Below, piece after piece: positions 42,661 through 52,070 of a stretch of DNA of 64,000 nucleotides; the stretch's first letter is position 1, and every line of letters starts with the position of its first letter. The stretch covers positions 294 to 64,293 of the forward strand of contig JANWVM010000008.1 in NCBI GenBank assembly GCA_025056115.1, in the 5' to 3' direction. The notes under the pieces are model-generated. The model worked only from the letters and a program-made list of their open reading frames with translations. It was not told the DNA's origin and did no database searches. Source of the DNA: Gloeomargarita sp. SKYG116. GTDB lineage: Bacteria > Cyanobacteriota > Cyanobacteriia > Gloeomargaritales > Gloeomargaritaceae. The translations under genes were made by a program, and so were the position numbers.

Positions 42661-43974
42661 GTGATCGAGCAACCAGCAGTGCTCAAGCAGGTAAAGCAGG
42701 CCACACGCTGGATACCGTTGGTGGGCCTAGCGGCTGTGATCGCTGGGGGGATTTGGTGGTGGGGCACCCGCCCACGACCGCGGTCCCGTTCGCCAGTCAA
42801 AACGGCGGTGGTCACACAAGAAACATTGCCGGTCACAGTACAGGTGAATGGAGAGGTTCGTCCAGAGCGCACGATTAACGTCAGCCCCAAAACGGCAGGC
42901 ATTGTGCGGGAATTGCGGGTGAAAGAGGGCGACCGGGTGACGGCAGGGCAAATCCTGGCGGTCATGGACGACAGCAATTTGCGCGGTCAGTTGACGCAAG
43001 CTCAGGCTCAGGTGAAAGCTGCTCAAGCCAATCTCCAGCGACTTTTGGCGGGGAACCGGCAACAGGAAATTGCCCAAGCGCAAGCACAAGTAGCAGAAAT
43101 CCAAGCCGCACTGCGACAGGCGGAATTGAATTTGCAACGGAATCAAACGTTATTCGCTCAGGGGGCGATTGCTCAGCAGGAGCTTGACCGGACACGCACC
43201 GAACGAGACCAACTGCAGGCGCGCTTACAACAAGCTCAACAACAACTGGATTTGCAGAAAGAGGGGTTTCGCCGGGAAGAGATTGCCCAAGCGCGAGCGC
43301 AACTCCAACAGGCGCAAGGGGTGCTCCAGGTGGTACAAGCCCAGTTGAACGACACCATTTTGCGAGCACCGTTTAGCGGCGTAGTTAGTCGCATTTATGC
43401 CGAACCGGGGGCCTTTGTCACACCAACCACGTCGGGAAGTACGGTGGCGTCAGCAACCTCGTCATCCGTGCTGGCGCTGGTAGGCCCTAATCAAGTCGTA
43501 GCGAAAGTACCAGAAACCGTGTTGCCCCAGATTCGCTTAGGACAGGGCGCCAAGATCATTGCCGATGCCTATCCTGACACACCCTTCACAGGACGGGTCA
43601 CCCAGGTGGCTGTGCAGTCGGTCCTCGAGCAAAACGTCAACAGTTTTGAGGTGCGTCTAGCGGTCAACGACCCCCAGAACCGGTTGCGAGCAGGGATGAA
43701 TACGTCAGTCGTATTCCAGGTCGGGACGCTCAAGAACGCTCTCGTGGTGCCCACAGTAGCGATTGTCCGGCGGGAACGACGCACAGGGGTGTTTCTCGCC
43801 ACTGACCCGCCCCAATTTCAGCCCATTCGTACAGGCGTGAGTGTGGGGGATAAAACGGTCGTTCGGGAAGGTCTAAAACCGGGCGACCGGGTGTTGCTGA
43901 GTTTTCCCAGGGGTGAGCGACCGCAAACGCAACTAGCGCCTTTGATTCCGGGGTTAGGACCACCACGCCGCTGA
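42661..43974 (+). CDS. HlyD/RND-type periplasmic adaptor subunit
   Basis: N-terminal TM, TVQVNGEVRPERTINVSPKTAGIVRELRVKEGDRVTAGQILAVMD, long coiled coil, LNDTILRAPFSGVVSRIYAEPGAFV. Confidence 0.9.
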   Translation: MIEQPAVLKQVKQATRWIPLVGLAAVIAGGIWWWGTRPRPRSRSPVKTAVVTQETLPVTVQVNGEVRPERTINVSPKTAGIVRELRVKEGDRVTAGQILAVMDDSNLRGQLTQAQAQVKAAQANLQRLLAGNRQQEIAQAQAQVAEIQAALRQAELNLQRNQTLFAQGAIAQQELDRTRTERDQLQARLQQAQQQLDLQKEGFRREEIAQARAQLQQAQGVLQVVQAQLNDTILRAPFSGVVSRIYAEPGAFVTPTTSGSTVASATSSSVLALVGPNQVVAKVPETVLPQIRLGQGAKIIADAYPDTPFTGRVTQVAVQSVLEQNVNSFEVRLAVNDPQNRLRAGMNTSVVFQVGTLKNALVVPTVAIVRRERRTGVFLATDPPQFQPIRTGVSVGDKTVVREGLKPGDRVLLSFPRGERPQTQLAPLIPGLGPPRR

Positions 43975-45227
43975 TGCTCAAGCCACAACCACCGCCTTTG
44001 AGTGGGCTGGATGTTTTAGAAATGGCCTGGCGCTCGCTGGGAACCCGACGACTGCGGGCGTTTTTAACCATGCTGGGGGTGGTCATTGGCATTGCCTCGG
44101 TGATTGTGGTGACTGCCGTTGGGCAAGGGGTGCAGTTGGCAACGGCGCGGGAAATTCAAAATCTGGGGACAAATTTGCTCCAGGTGCAGGGAACACCCCC
44201 CCGCGTACGGGGTATTGCGCAAGCGGGCGGCACCACCAGTACGTTGACGTGGGAAGATGCGCAAGCTGTTGCGGCCCAAGCGCCATCGGTACAATTGGTT
44301 GCCCCTTATCTGACGCGCCAACGCCAGGTTACCTACGGTACGGAAAACACCTTCACCTTGGTCAACGGGGTGGATGAGAACTTCTGGGAAGTGCGACAGT
44401 TTACAGTGGCCGCTGGGCGAGTCTTTACCCCAATGGAATTGGATACAGCCCAGTCTCTAGTCGTGCTGGGAGCGACAGTGGCGCGCGATTTGTTCGGGCA
44501 GGAGTCTCCTCTGGGCAAGTCGGTGCGCATTCAAGGAGACCGGTATGAGGTGATTGGCGTTTTAGCGCCCAAAGGGACGACAGGAGGGTTTGACCAGGAC
44601 GACCAGGTGTTTATCCCGCTCAAGAACATGGCTGCCCGCATCGTGGGACAGAATGCGCTCCAGGGGATTGCCATCAGTGGATTTTGGGTGCAGGTGCCCG
44701 ATGAATCGGAAATGGAAGCGGCCCAGTTTCAAATCACCAATCTCCTGCGCATCCGCCACAATATCTACCCGCCTCAACCCGACGACTTTCGCATCAATAA
44801 CCAAGGGGACATCATCAGCGCCTTTACCGCTATCACGGGCTTGTTAACAGTGATGGTGGGAGCAATTGCAGCCATTTCGTTGGTGGTGGGTGGTATCGGC
44901 ATTGCTAATATCATGCTGGTGTCGGTGGTAGAACGCACGCGGGAAATCGGCATTCGCAAAGCGGTAGGGGCAACTCAGGCGGCAATCTTACAACAGTTTT
45001 TAGCTGAAGCCGTGTTGGTTTCCCTGTGCGGGGGCGTCATCGGACTTTTATTGGGTGTGGCGTTGGCTTGGGGAGTGGCACAAACGTTACGCATCCCGTT
45101 TGCATTAGCGCCTTGGGCAATGGGAGTATCACTAGTGCTTTCGGCAGTCGTGGGGTTAGTCGCAGGTGTAGCGCCAGCGCAGTATGCTGCTCGCTTGGAC
45201 CCAATTGTGGCACTGCGGACGGAGTGA
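43974..45227 (+). CDS. MacB-like ABC transporter permease (FtsX domain)
   Basis: AWRSLGTRRLRAFLTMLGVVIGIASVIVVTAVGQGVQ...GGIGIANIMLVSVVERTREIGIRKAVGAT. Confidence 0.9.
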   Translation: MLKPQPPPLSGLDVLEMAWRSLGTRRLRAFLTMLGVVIGIASVIVVTAVGQGVQLATAREIQNLGTNLLQVQGTPPRVRGIAQAGGTTSTLTWEDAQAVAAQAPSVQLVAPYLTRQRQVTYGTENTFTLVNGVDENFWEVRQFTVAAGRVFTPMELDTAQSLVVLGATVARDLFGQESPLGKSVRIQGDRYEVIGVLAPKGTTGGFDQDDQVFIPLKNMAARIVGQNALQGIAISGFWVQVPDESEMEAAQFQITNLLRIRHNIYPPQPDDFRINNQGDIISAFTAITGLLTVMVGAIAAISLVVGGIGIANIMLVSVVERTREIGIRKAVGATQAAILQQFLAEAVLVSLCGGVIGLLLGVALAWGVAQTLRIPFALAPWAMGVSLVLSAVVGLVAGVAPAQYAARLDPIVALRTE

Positions 45228-45296
45228 TATTGAGGTGGACTTTCATACCCCCAGCCATTATAACTATGGGTAAACCCGTTGCTAGCGATCTCAACA

Positions 45297-47036
45297 ATGC
45301 CCGCTTCAGGACGTTGGCAATTTCTCAGGCAGTTGTTTAATCCGCTTAGCTGGCGGGGACTCGTAGTTACGGTGGCTGTAGCAGGAGGTGGCAGCTATTT
45401 CATGTACCGCCTCCATGACTACCACTGGAATGAATTAATGTTTCAGGTCCAGACAGTAGATTTTAATATCCTGAGTCACACACTACCAACTAAACTTTCC
45501 CTTGATCTACTGCGCGGCGACCTAGCGGAGCTGCAACGGACATTGGACAGCGGCTATGGTTATTTTGGGTTAGTGGTCACCGATGCAGATGGTCGCCAGA
45601 TCATCGCAATGTCCAGGAGCGAAGAACGTTGGACCAGAAATTTGCAGCTAGACCATCACCCCTACGACCTGCTGCTCGACCCGCCACCTACCCAACCCCA
45701 AAAGTTTTACACTAGCTATGCAGCCAAAGCGCCAACGCCCTATCCAGTTCAACCTCAAGGTCGTGTGATTGGCCGAGTCTATTACGTTAGGAGAGTTCCT
45801 CGTTCATTTATCGAAGATTTAGCGATATGGTCTCAGAATCCTTTTGAGCTGCGGGATGAACGTTTTCCCTACACGATAACAACCTTTAGCGCTGTACTTC
45901 TGTGGTTTATCAGTGTGATTGTTTTCAATGCCTACCACTTGAACCAGAGGTACTTACAACAGGAGAAAGAGCGCATTGAACAGGAGCGCCAACAGGTAGC
46001 AGAAACACTGGCTGAAAACCAAGAGCAGCTATCCCTCAGCCGGAATGAAACCCAAGAATTAAGAAATCTATTATCGATTAACCAAGATACAATTCAAGAA
46101 CTGAAGAACATATTGGCAACACTTGGCCACAGGAATGCCGAACTGGAAAATGTACTAGAGACGCTTAGCCGCAGAAATGCCGAACTAGAAAGGCTGATTG
46201 CGCAGAAGGAGTTTGAAGACCACACCCAGCGAGAAAAGATTTCCAGAATACTGACCCGCGAAAATAACTCGGTAGGAGAGCGCAATACCCGCATACTTTT
46301 GGCGCTGTATGAAGCAAATATTATACCACACTACAATCCCAAAGATAATCATTTAACCTCCGGCGGTGATCTGTCGCCCCTGAGAAGAGTTGCAAAACAC
46401 TTAGGCCAAAATTTTGATAAGTTGAGAAGAATCTATTGGGTGCTTAAAATTGCCTGTCAATCTAGGGACAAAAAGTTTAGTTATACATACCAAAAAAATG
46501 ATCATAAGAATTGTATAGATAACTTCCTCAGTATGCTCAAAACAAAAGGCCATATCACTGAACTCAGTCCTCTAGCCCAAGCCAGGGTTGTCAATGGCCA
46601 ATTACGTGATGAACCCGAGGTGATTAATTTTATTAACGGTGGATGGCTAGAGATATATATTTATGACTTTTTTACCAGGAATTATCGAGTGGGAGACGGC
46701 TGGTTAAAAAATCTAAAATATACACTCTTGGATGGACAACAAGGTGAGTTTGATTTGATTCACTCATTCCAAGACCAAATCAGTCGAGAAACTAAATTGA
46801 TTATTGTCGAGTGCAAGAGCGGCGACTATGCAGAGAAAATGGGTAAATATCAAAACATTTGTCGTGTTTTAGGGTTACCAGCTAAACAATTTATTATGCT
46901 AGCTGTTGAAGTCGAAGATGACCAATTAGAAAACCTTTCTCAAAAATACACTATGACCTTCGCTAATTTAAATCACCTGAAGCAAGCTTTTGAGTTGGCT
47001 ATAAGTTCAGACTCCCATGAGCGTAGAAGCGCTTAA
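45297..47036 (+). CDS. Two-TM membrane sensor with coiled coil and C-terminal Card1/DUF1887-like PD-(D/E)xK nuclease-like domain
   Basis: TM LVVTVAVAGGGSYFMY, periplasmic segment, TM FPYTITTFSAVLLWFISVIVFNAYHL, heptad coiled coil, winged-helix-like segment, then GGWLEIYIYDFF...GEFDLIHS...LIIVECKSGDYAEKMGKYQNI. Confidence 0.7.
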   Translation: MPASGRWQFLRQLFNPLSWRGLVVTVAVAGGGSYFMYRLHDYHWNELMFQVQTVDFNILSHTLPTKLSLDLLRGDLAELQRTLDSGYGYFGLVVTDADGRQIIAMSRSEERWTRNLQLDHHPYDLLLDPPPTQPQKFYTSYAAKAPTPYPVQPQGRVIGRVYYVRRVPRSFIEDLAIWSQNPFELRDERFPYTITTFSAVLLWFISVIVFNAYHLNQRYLQQEKERIEQERQQVAETLAENQEQLSLSRNETQELRNLLSINQDTIQELKNILATLGHRNAELENVLETLSRRNAELERLIAQKEFEDHTQREKISRILTRENNSVGERNTRILLALYEANIIPHYNPKDNHLTSGGDLSPLRRVAKHLGQNFDKLRRIYWVLKIACQSRDKKFSYTYQKNDHKNCIDNFLSMLKTKGHITELSPLAQARVVNGQLRDEPEVINFINGGWLEIYIYDFFTRNYRVGDGWLKNLKYTLLDGQQGEFDLIHSFQDQISRETKLIIVECKSGDYAEKMGKYQNICRVLGLPAKQFIMLAVEVEDDQLENLSQKYTMTFANLNHLKQAFELAISSDSHERRSA

Positions 47037-47142
47037 ACTGGTCACCTTCTTTTACAGATAGCAAGACAGCTATTCAAAAGTTCATTACTGTGGGTAATTA
47101 CTGCTAAACTGCTTTTGTACTCCGAGGCCCAAGGGATAGATT

Positions 47143-48504
47143 TCAGAATTTGCTCGCCTGTTGCAGATGAAACCGCCAATCCCGGCCAATACGCACGGTG
47201 ACATCGGAATTGAGGACACCAGTGCTATCAACGCGGACCTCGCCAAACCCAAGCGCTTCCCGCACCGCCCGCGCCGCCTGCACATTCCCTTGTTGGGCAA
47301 TAATCACTGTTTGGTTAAGGGTTTCATGCCAGGGGACTTCTCGATAAAGCCGCCGATAGCCCGCGCGCAGGAGATGTTCGGTCACGGCCGGAACCGCGCC
47401 CCGCTCACCCGTGCTGTCTTGCAACACCACTTCCATTTGGGCTAAGTTAATCTCGCTTTGCCAGGCCATATCCGTCGTTAATCCAAAATGTTGCACAGCC
47501 ACTTGCTGAATCCGCGTGGGGTCGGGAACCCAGTAACTCGCTAGACGCCCAGACCCAAACTGTCCTGGCAATAGGATCATCTGAAATTTCTCCCGCGGCG
47601 CCTGCTGGGCAAACCGCACCAATGCCACTAGCTCCTCGCCCGTCAAATTCGTATCCACGTACTGTTTGATGGCGCTAAAAATTTGGGGCAACCGGGTTAC
47701 CGTCTGGGGGGTCAAGGCCTGCTCTTGAAACGCCCGCATGAAGAGCTGTTGCCGTTGAATGCGACCAATGTCCCCTAGGCCATCCTGGCGAAACAACAGA
47801 AAATGCAGCGCCTGTCTGCCGTTTAATTTCTGAGGCCCCGCTTTGATGTTGATATACAAATGCTGGCTGTCGTCTTGATATTTCAAATCCTTGGGGACGT
47901 TAATCGTAATGCCGCCAATCGCATCAACTAACGCCTCAATCGCCATAGGATTCAGGCGCACGTAGCGGTCAATCACCACCCCTCCCAACAAGGCGCTGAC
48001 TGTTTCCGCCGCCAACGCTGGCCCTCCCTTGGCATTCGCCTCGTTTAATTTGCTGTAGGGGTCGTTTTTGATCAACACTTGGGTGTCGCGTGGCAAAGAC
48101 AGAACTGTGACTGTACCGGTGGTGGGGTCAAACCGTAGCAACATCATGGTATCGGTCAACCCCTCGAAATCATTGACCCGTTTATAGTGGCCAGCCTGCG
48201 GGTCCAATGCCAGCACCTTGATTCCCAAAAATAGAATATTCACTGGCCGCCGCAATTCCGGGACACCCCAAAACCCCTTGGTCAACGGCTCGCCAAAAAA
48301 AGTTTTCGCCTCGTCCTGGCTCAACCACTCCTGCTGAAAGGGAGTGCTATGTAAAAACCAAGCCAAACTTCCCCCAACCGCGGCAGAACCCAGGCCCAAA
48401 ACAGTAAATAATGCCAATCCCCACCAGGGCCATTGCCGCGAGCGCTCTTTTCTAGGAACCACCCGAGTCGGTGTTGGCGTAACGGACACAAACCACCTCG
48501 ACAC
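47143..48504 (-). CDS. LytR/CpsA/Psr (LCP) family protein with LytR_C domain
   Basis: TM, ILFLGIKVL...TDTMMLLRFDPTTGTVTVLSLPRDTQVLI...GQALHFLLFRQDGLGDIGRIQRQQ. Confidence 0.9.
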   Translation of the reverse strand: MSRWFVSVTPTPTRVVPRKERSRQWPWWGLALFTVLGLGSAAVGGSLAWFLHSTPFQQEWLSQDEAKTFFGEPLTKGFWGVPELRRPVNILFLGIKVLALDPQAGHYKRVNDFEGLTDTMMLLRFDPTTGTVTVLSLPRDTQVLIKNDPYSKLNEANAKGGPALAAETVSALLGGVVIDRYVRLNPMAIEALVDAIGGITINVPKDLKYQDDSQHLYINIKAGPQKLNGRQALHFLLFRQDGLGDIGRIQRQQLFMRAFQEQALTPQTVTRLPQIFSAIKQYVDTNLTGEELVALVRFAQQAPREKFQMILLPGQFGSGRLASYWVPDPTRIQQVAVQHFGLTTDMAWQSEINLAQMEVVLQDSTGERGAVPAVTEHLLRAGYRRLYREVPWHETLNQTVIIAQQGNVQAARAVREALGFGEVRVDSTGVLNSDVTVRIGRDWRFHLQQASKF

Positions 48505-48533
48505 TGTTTAACTTACACTAGCGTAAAACGCTT

Positions 48534-48869
48534 TCAAGGTAAACGACGAGTCAACCGTTGCACCAACGGCAAGGACAGGGATTCCCCGCGCCAGACCCGC
48601 AAGGTCAACCATACCTGTAGGACGAAATAGGCCGAAGTCACCAAGCTGTTGACCACCAGCGCCGGTAGGGCGAGGGATTCCTGCTGGGCTGCCGTCCCTA
48701 ACAAACCGTAGGTCACTAGCCACAGCCCAGTAAGCATAATGACGCTGCGGCTCAACTCCCGTTCCCGCGCTGAACGACTGGCATTGGTGGCCAAATTCCA
48801 CACGGCTGGTACCAAACCCACTACCGGCAGCAAGTAGAGCAACAATTTGAGACGCGATACGGGACGCAT
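48534..48869 (-). CDS. Hypothetical multi-pass membrane protein
   Basis: 111 aa ORF with 3-4 hydrophobic segments between flanking minus-strand genes. Confidence 0.6.
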   Translation of the reverse strand: MRPVSRLKLLLYLLPVVGLVPAVWNLATNASRSARERELSRSVIMLTGLWLVTYGLLGTAAQQESLALPALVVNSLVTSAYFVLQVWLTLRVWRGESLSLPLVQRLTRRLP

Positions 48870-48872
48870 GGG

Positions 48873-49601
48873 CTACTGGATAGTGGTCAAGTTCTCTGCT
48901 CCTTGCACCACCCGCGCCCGCGTGATCCGGTCTCCTTGTTTGATCCGGTCCACTACGTCCATCCCCTGGGTTACATAGCCAAAGACGGCGTAGTTGCCAT
49001 CCAGGAAACTGGTCTCGGCAAGGGTGATGTAGAACTGTGAGGAAGCGGAATTGGGGTTTTGGGAGCGAGCCATGGCTAATGCCCCCCGCCGATGCCGTAA
49101 CTTGGGCGCCTGGCGGATATTTTGCTCAGGGAAGGTACGACCATACAACGCCTGCGCCGCCCCTTCCGGTTTAATTTCTAAGGGAATCACCCGCTCCCGT
49201 CTGGTTTGGGGGTCCACAAAACCACCTGTGCCATTCCCCTTGGGGTCGCCACCTTGCACCACGAATGGTTGAGGGTCGCGCACCACCCGGTGAAATGTGA
49301 GATTGTCATAGAAACCTCGCTGCACCAAGTCGACAAAATTGCCAGCCGTTACTGGCGCGTCCTCCCCATTCACCTCCAGCGTAATCGTCTGACCGTTGAC
49401 AACCATTTCCACCACGGCTTTGCCATTCAGACAGGGATAGCCGCGCAACGGTTGCACCAATTCGGGCGGAATATTGCAATTGGTAGAAGTCATGGCAGTT
49501 GGCTCCGGCGATGGGGCTGAACGATTGAGACTGTCAGCGTTGGCTTGACACCCCATCAGCCACAATAGCACGAAAGCCACTACCAGAATGCGCCCCATCA
49601 C
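48873..49601 (-). CDS. Cyclophilin-type peptidyl-prolyl cis-trans isomerase, exported lipoprotein-like
   Basis: Lipobox-like [54 protein letters not shown]. Confidence 0.9.
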   Translation of the reverse strand: MMGRILVVAFVLLWLMGCQANADSLNRSAPSPEPTAMTSTNCNIPPELVQPLRGYPCLNGKAVVEMVVNGQTITLEVNGEDAPVTAGNFVDLVQRGFYDNLTFHRVVRDPQPFVVQGGDPKGNGTGGFVDPQTRRERVIPLEIKPEGAAQALYGRTFPEQNIRQAPKLRHRRGALAMARSQNPNSASSQFYITLAETSFLDGNYAVFGYVTQGMDVVDRIKQGDRITRARVVQGAENLTTIQ

Positions 49602-50158
49602 AACCCCTCCACCGGTACACCCAGAAAACGAGCCAAGCGGGCTGCCCGTTCCTCCAGTTCCGCTAGGGTCATCGGTCGCCCCACCTGCGTCAAGGGAATA
49701 TCCCGTTTCCCCCGCAACCGCAGGTACAACGCTCGCTTCGGATTAAACCCCTCCTTGACCTGCACCCGGATCGCCTGCACCTGGTCGAGGTCGTATACCA
49801 GTTCCACCCGCCGGTCTCTGCCCGGCCAACCCCACCGGAAAATGGTCACCTGTCGCTTGTCCTTGTCAAATTCGTTATATCCCCCACCGACATCCCAGAG
49901 AACCAGCAACCACAGAAACAAACTCAGCGCCAAGCCAACCAGGCCATAGGCTCCCATCACAATCCCCTGGGGAATAAACAACAACTGGGTGGGGTCAGCA
50001 AAGGGCAGGAGATTTACATGGGTGTAACTAGAAATCCCAGCCAGCAAAAAGCCGAGGCCCCCCAAACCCGTCACTGTAGCCCACCAGTAGTTGCTCAGGC
50101 GGCGCGTCCCTTGAATCCGCTCACGATAATAAGTTGCCGTGGACGTTTCCGTCGCCAT
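49598..50158 (-). CDS. ycf4: Photosystem I assembly protein Ycf4
   Basis: [29 protein letters not shown]...[41 protein letters not shown]. Confidence 0.92.
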   Translation of the reverse strand: MATETSTATYYRERIQGTRRLSNYWWATVTGLGGLGFLLAGISSYTHVNLLPFADPTQLLFIPQGIVMGAYGLVGLALSLFLWLLVLWDVGGGYNEFDKDKRQVTIFRWGWPGRDRRVELVYDLDQVQAIRVQVKEGFNPKRALYLRLRGKRDIPLTQVGRPMTLAELEERAARLARFLGVPVEGL

Positions 50159-50191
50159 AAACAGTTATTGGTCGGCTTTCCCTCTATCCTA

Positions 50192-50956
50192 TCAGCCTTG
50201 GGGTGGGGATGCCGTTACTTCGTTGCGGTCGTTGCGACTCGTTGGCAGTTTTCCATCGGTCGGCGGTAATTCCAAACAGTAGCCCGCACCGTAAACAGTC
50301 TTGATGTACTTGGGATGGCGGGGGTCTGGTTCCAGTTTGGTGCGCAAATGCCGTACATGCACCCGGATTGTCTCGATATCATCGTCTGGGTCGTAACCCC
50401 AAACCTCCCGCAAGATATCACTCGGTGACACAGTTTGACCGTGCCGTTGTAACAGACAGTGGAGTAAGTCAAATTCTAAATGCGTTAATTTAATCGTCTG
50501 GCCAAACCAAACAGCTTCAAATCGCTCGGGGATCAAGGTCAACGGCCCGTAACTGAGGATTTCCCCGTGCGCCGCCTGGGGTAGCCGGTCTGCCCGTCGC
50601 AGTAAAGCCCGCACCCGCGCCAGCATCTCCTGCACTTCAAAAGGCTTAGTCAGGTAGTCGTCTGCCCCCGCATTGAACCCTTCGACTTTATCTTGGGTTT
50701 GACTCAGAGCCGTCAGCATCAGAATGGGAATATTACTCGTCCGTTCGTCCCGCCGCAAGCGTTGACACAACGTCAAGCCATCCACCCGGGGTAGCATCAA
50801 GTCCAGCATGATCAAATCCGGCATTAATTGAATCGCTAACGCCTGACCCTTGACCCCGTCGTTGGCCTCACTCACGTCGTAACCCGCCAGTTCTAAATTC
50901 ACTTTCACCAGTTCTGTAATGGCGGCATCATCATCAATCACTAAAATCCGTGGCAT
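50192..50956 (-). CDS. rpaA: OmpR-family response regulator, RpaA-like
   Basis: [60 protein letters not shown]...[97 protein letters not shown]. Confidence 0.75.
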   Translation of the reverse strand: MPRILVIDDDAAITELVKVNLELAGYDVSEANDGVKGQALAIQLMPDLIMLDLMLPRVDGLTLCQRLRRDERTSNIPILMLTALSQTQDKVEGFNAGADDYLTKPFEVQEMLARVRALLRRADRLPQAAHGEILSYGPLTLIPERFEAVWFGQTIKLTHLEFDLLHCLLQRHGQTVSPSDILREVWGYDPDDDIETIRVHVRHLRTKLEPDPRHPKYIKTVYGAGYCLELPPTDGKLPTSRNDRNEVTASPPQG

Positions 50957-51060
50957 AATAAAACGATTACAAAAACAACTTCTTATAGATGCAAGCCGTA
51001 CACCAACGGTTTGCTCAACCCTATTATAGTAGGTTGTCAAGGCATTCTTGGTAGATATAC

Positions 51061-51702
51061 TCAGGCGTACTCCCGTCGCTGGGCTTGACTAGACTGGCGG
51101 GCACGTTGGGCGCTGCGTTTGAGGGCATCTAAACGAGCTTCGTAACGACGGCGCAACCCCTTGTTAGGCGTTTGTTCTGCCAGTAGTTTCAGAGCGCTCC
51201 CCAAGCTCTTGTAGGCGGCTGGCAAACTGTAACCATGTTGCGTGGCTAGTTGAATCGCCCGTTCATCAGCTTGAATGGCCCACTTCAGAGCATTTTGTTT
51301 CTGATGCCGCCGCCACAGGCGATATCCAGCGAATCCTGTCAGTCCTAAAGACAACAACAGCAGTAACGTATCTTGCACCCACAGTTCCCCAACAGTTCCC
51401 CCCAGGCCGATGGCCAAGGCCGCCATTTCCCAACCTTCTTTCGGCAACGTATCACTTTGGATACGGGCCACTTCATGCCAAAAGAGCAAATTGCGCTGGT
51501 CAATGGCCAGTTGTTCCCACCGCACCGGGTCAATTTGAATCTCGACTTGGTCTTTGTCCACTTCTTCGCTGGTGATCACCGGGGGATTCATTGCGGTACT
51601 GGGCACGATGGTTACCCACCCTCGCATCTCCATCGGCAATAGGCCTTGCAGACGGCGAAACTCTCCCTGGTAAGCATCAGTTGCAGCGCTGTGGGTCGGC
51701 AT
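51061..51702 (-). CDS. DUF3318-like membrane protein
   Basis: 213 aa; [57 protein letters not shown], single TM. Confidence 0.65.
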   Translation of the reverse strand: MPTHSAATDAYQGEFRRLQGLLPMEMRGWVTIVPSTAMNPPVITSEEVDKDQVEIQIDPVRWEQLAIDQRNLLFWHEVARIQSDTLPKEGWEMAALAIGLGGTVGELWVQDTLLLLLSLGLTGFAGYRLWRRHQKQNALKWAIQADERAIQLATQHGYSLPAAYKSLGSALKLLAEQTPNKGLRRRYEARLDALKRSAQRARQSSQAQRREYA

Positions 51703-51743
51703 AAGTTTTTACTCGACTGGGCCTCTCACTATGTTAATGAATA

Positions 51744-51950
51744 TCACGACCGCAGGGCCACCACGCGGAACCCCATGGCACACTCAAAAGCGAGCGGTTC
51801 TTGCGCTTCGCCGCGTTGAGCCGGATGACCACATCCTAATCGCCCCCCTGACCATCGCGGCGTACCCATCTGACTGGCAAGCAGACAGCTCTGACAAACT
51901 ACTTCAGGTTCCAAGACTTGGTCACTCAAAATGATTCTCAGGGTTGTCAT
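51744..51950 (-). CDS. Small Cys-rich conserved hypothetical protein
   Basis: MTTLRIILSDQVLEPEVVCQSCLLASQMGTPRWSGGRLGCGHPAQRGEAQEPLAFECAMGFRVVALRS; CxxC plus two further Cys. Confidence 0.6.
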   Translation of the reverse strand: MTTLRIILSDQVLEPEVVCQSCLLASQMGTPRWSGGRLGCGHPAQRGEAQEPLAFECAMGFRVVALRS

Positions 51951-52070
51951 CCTGGTCACCCGGCTATTCATAACATCCCTGATAGTTTTTATGGTACACG
52001 AAATTCAAAATGACTGGCAGTAAGAGTGGTATCATGCCCTATGACCATGACCCACGACCGTTAGTCCACC

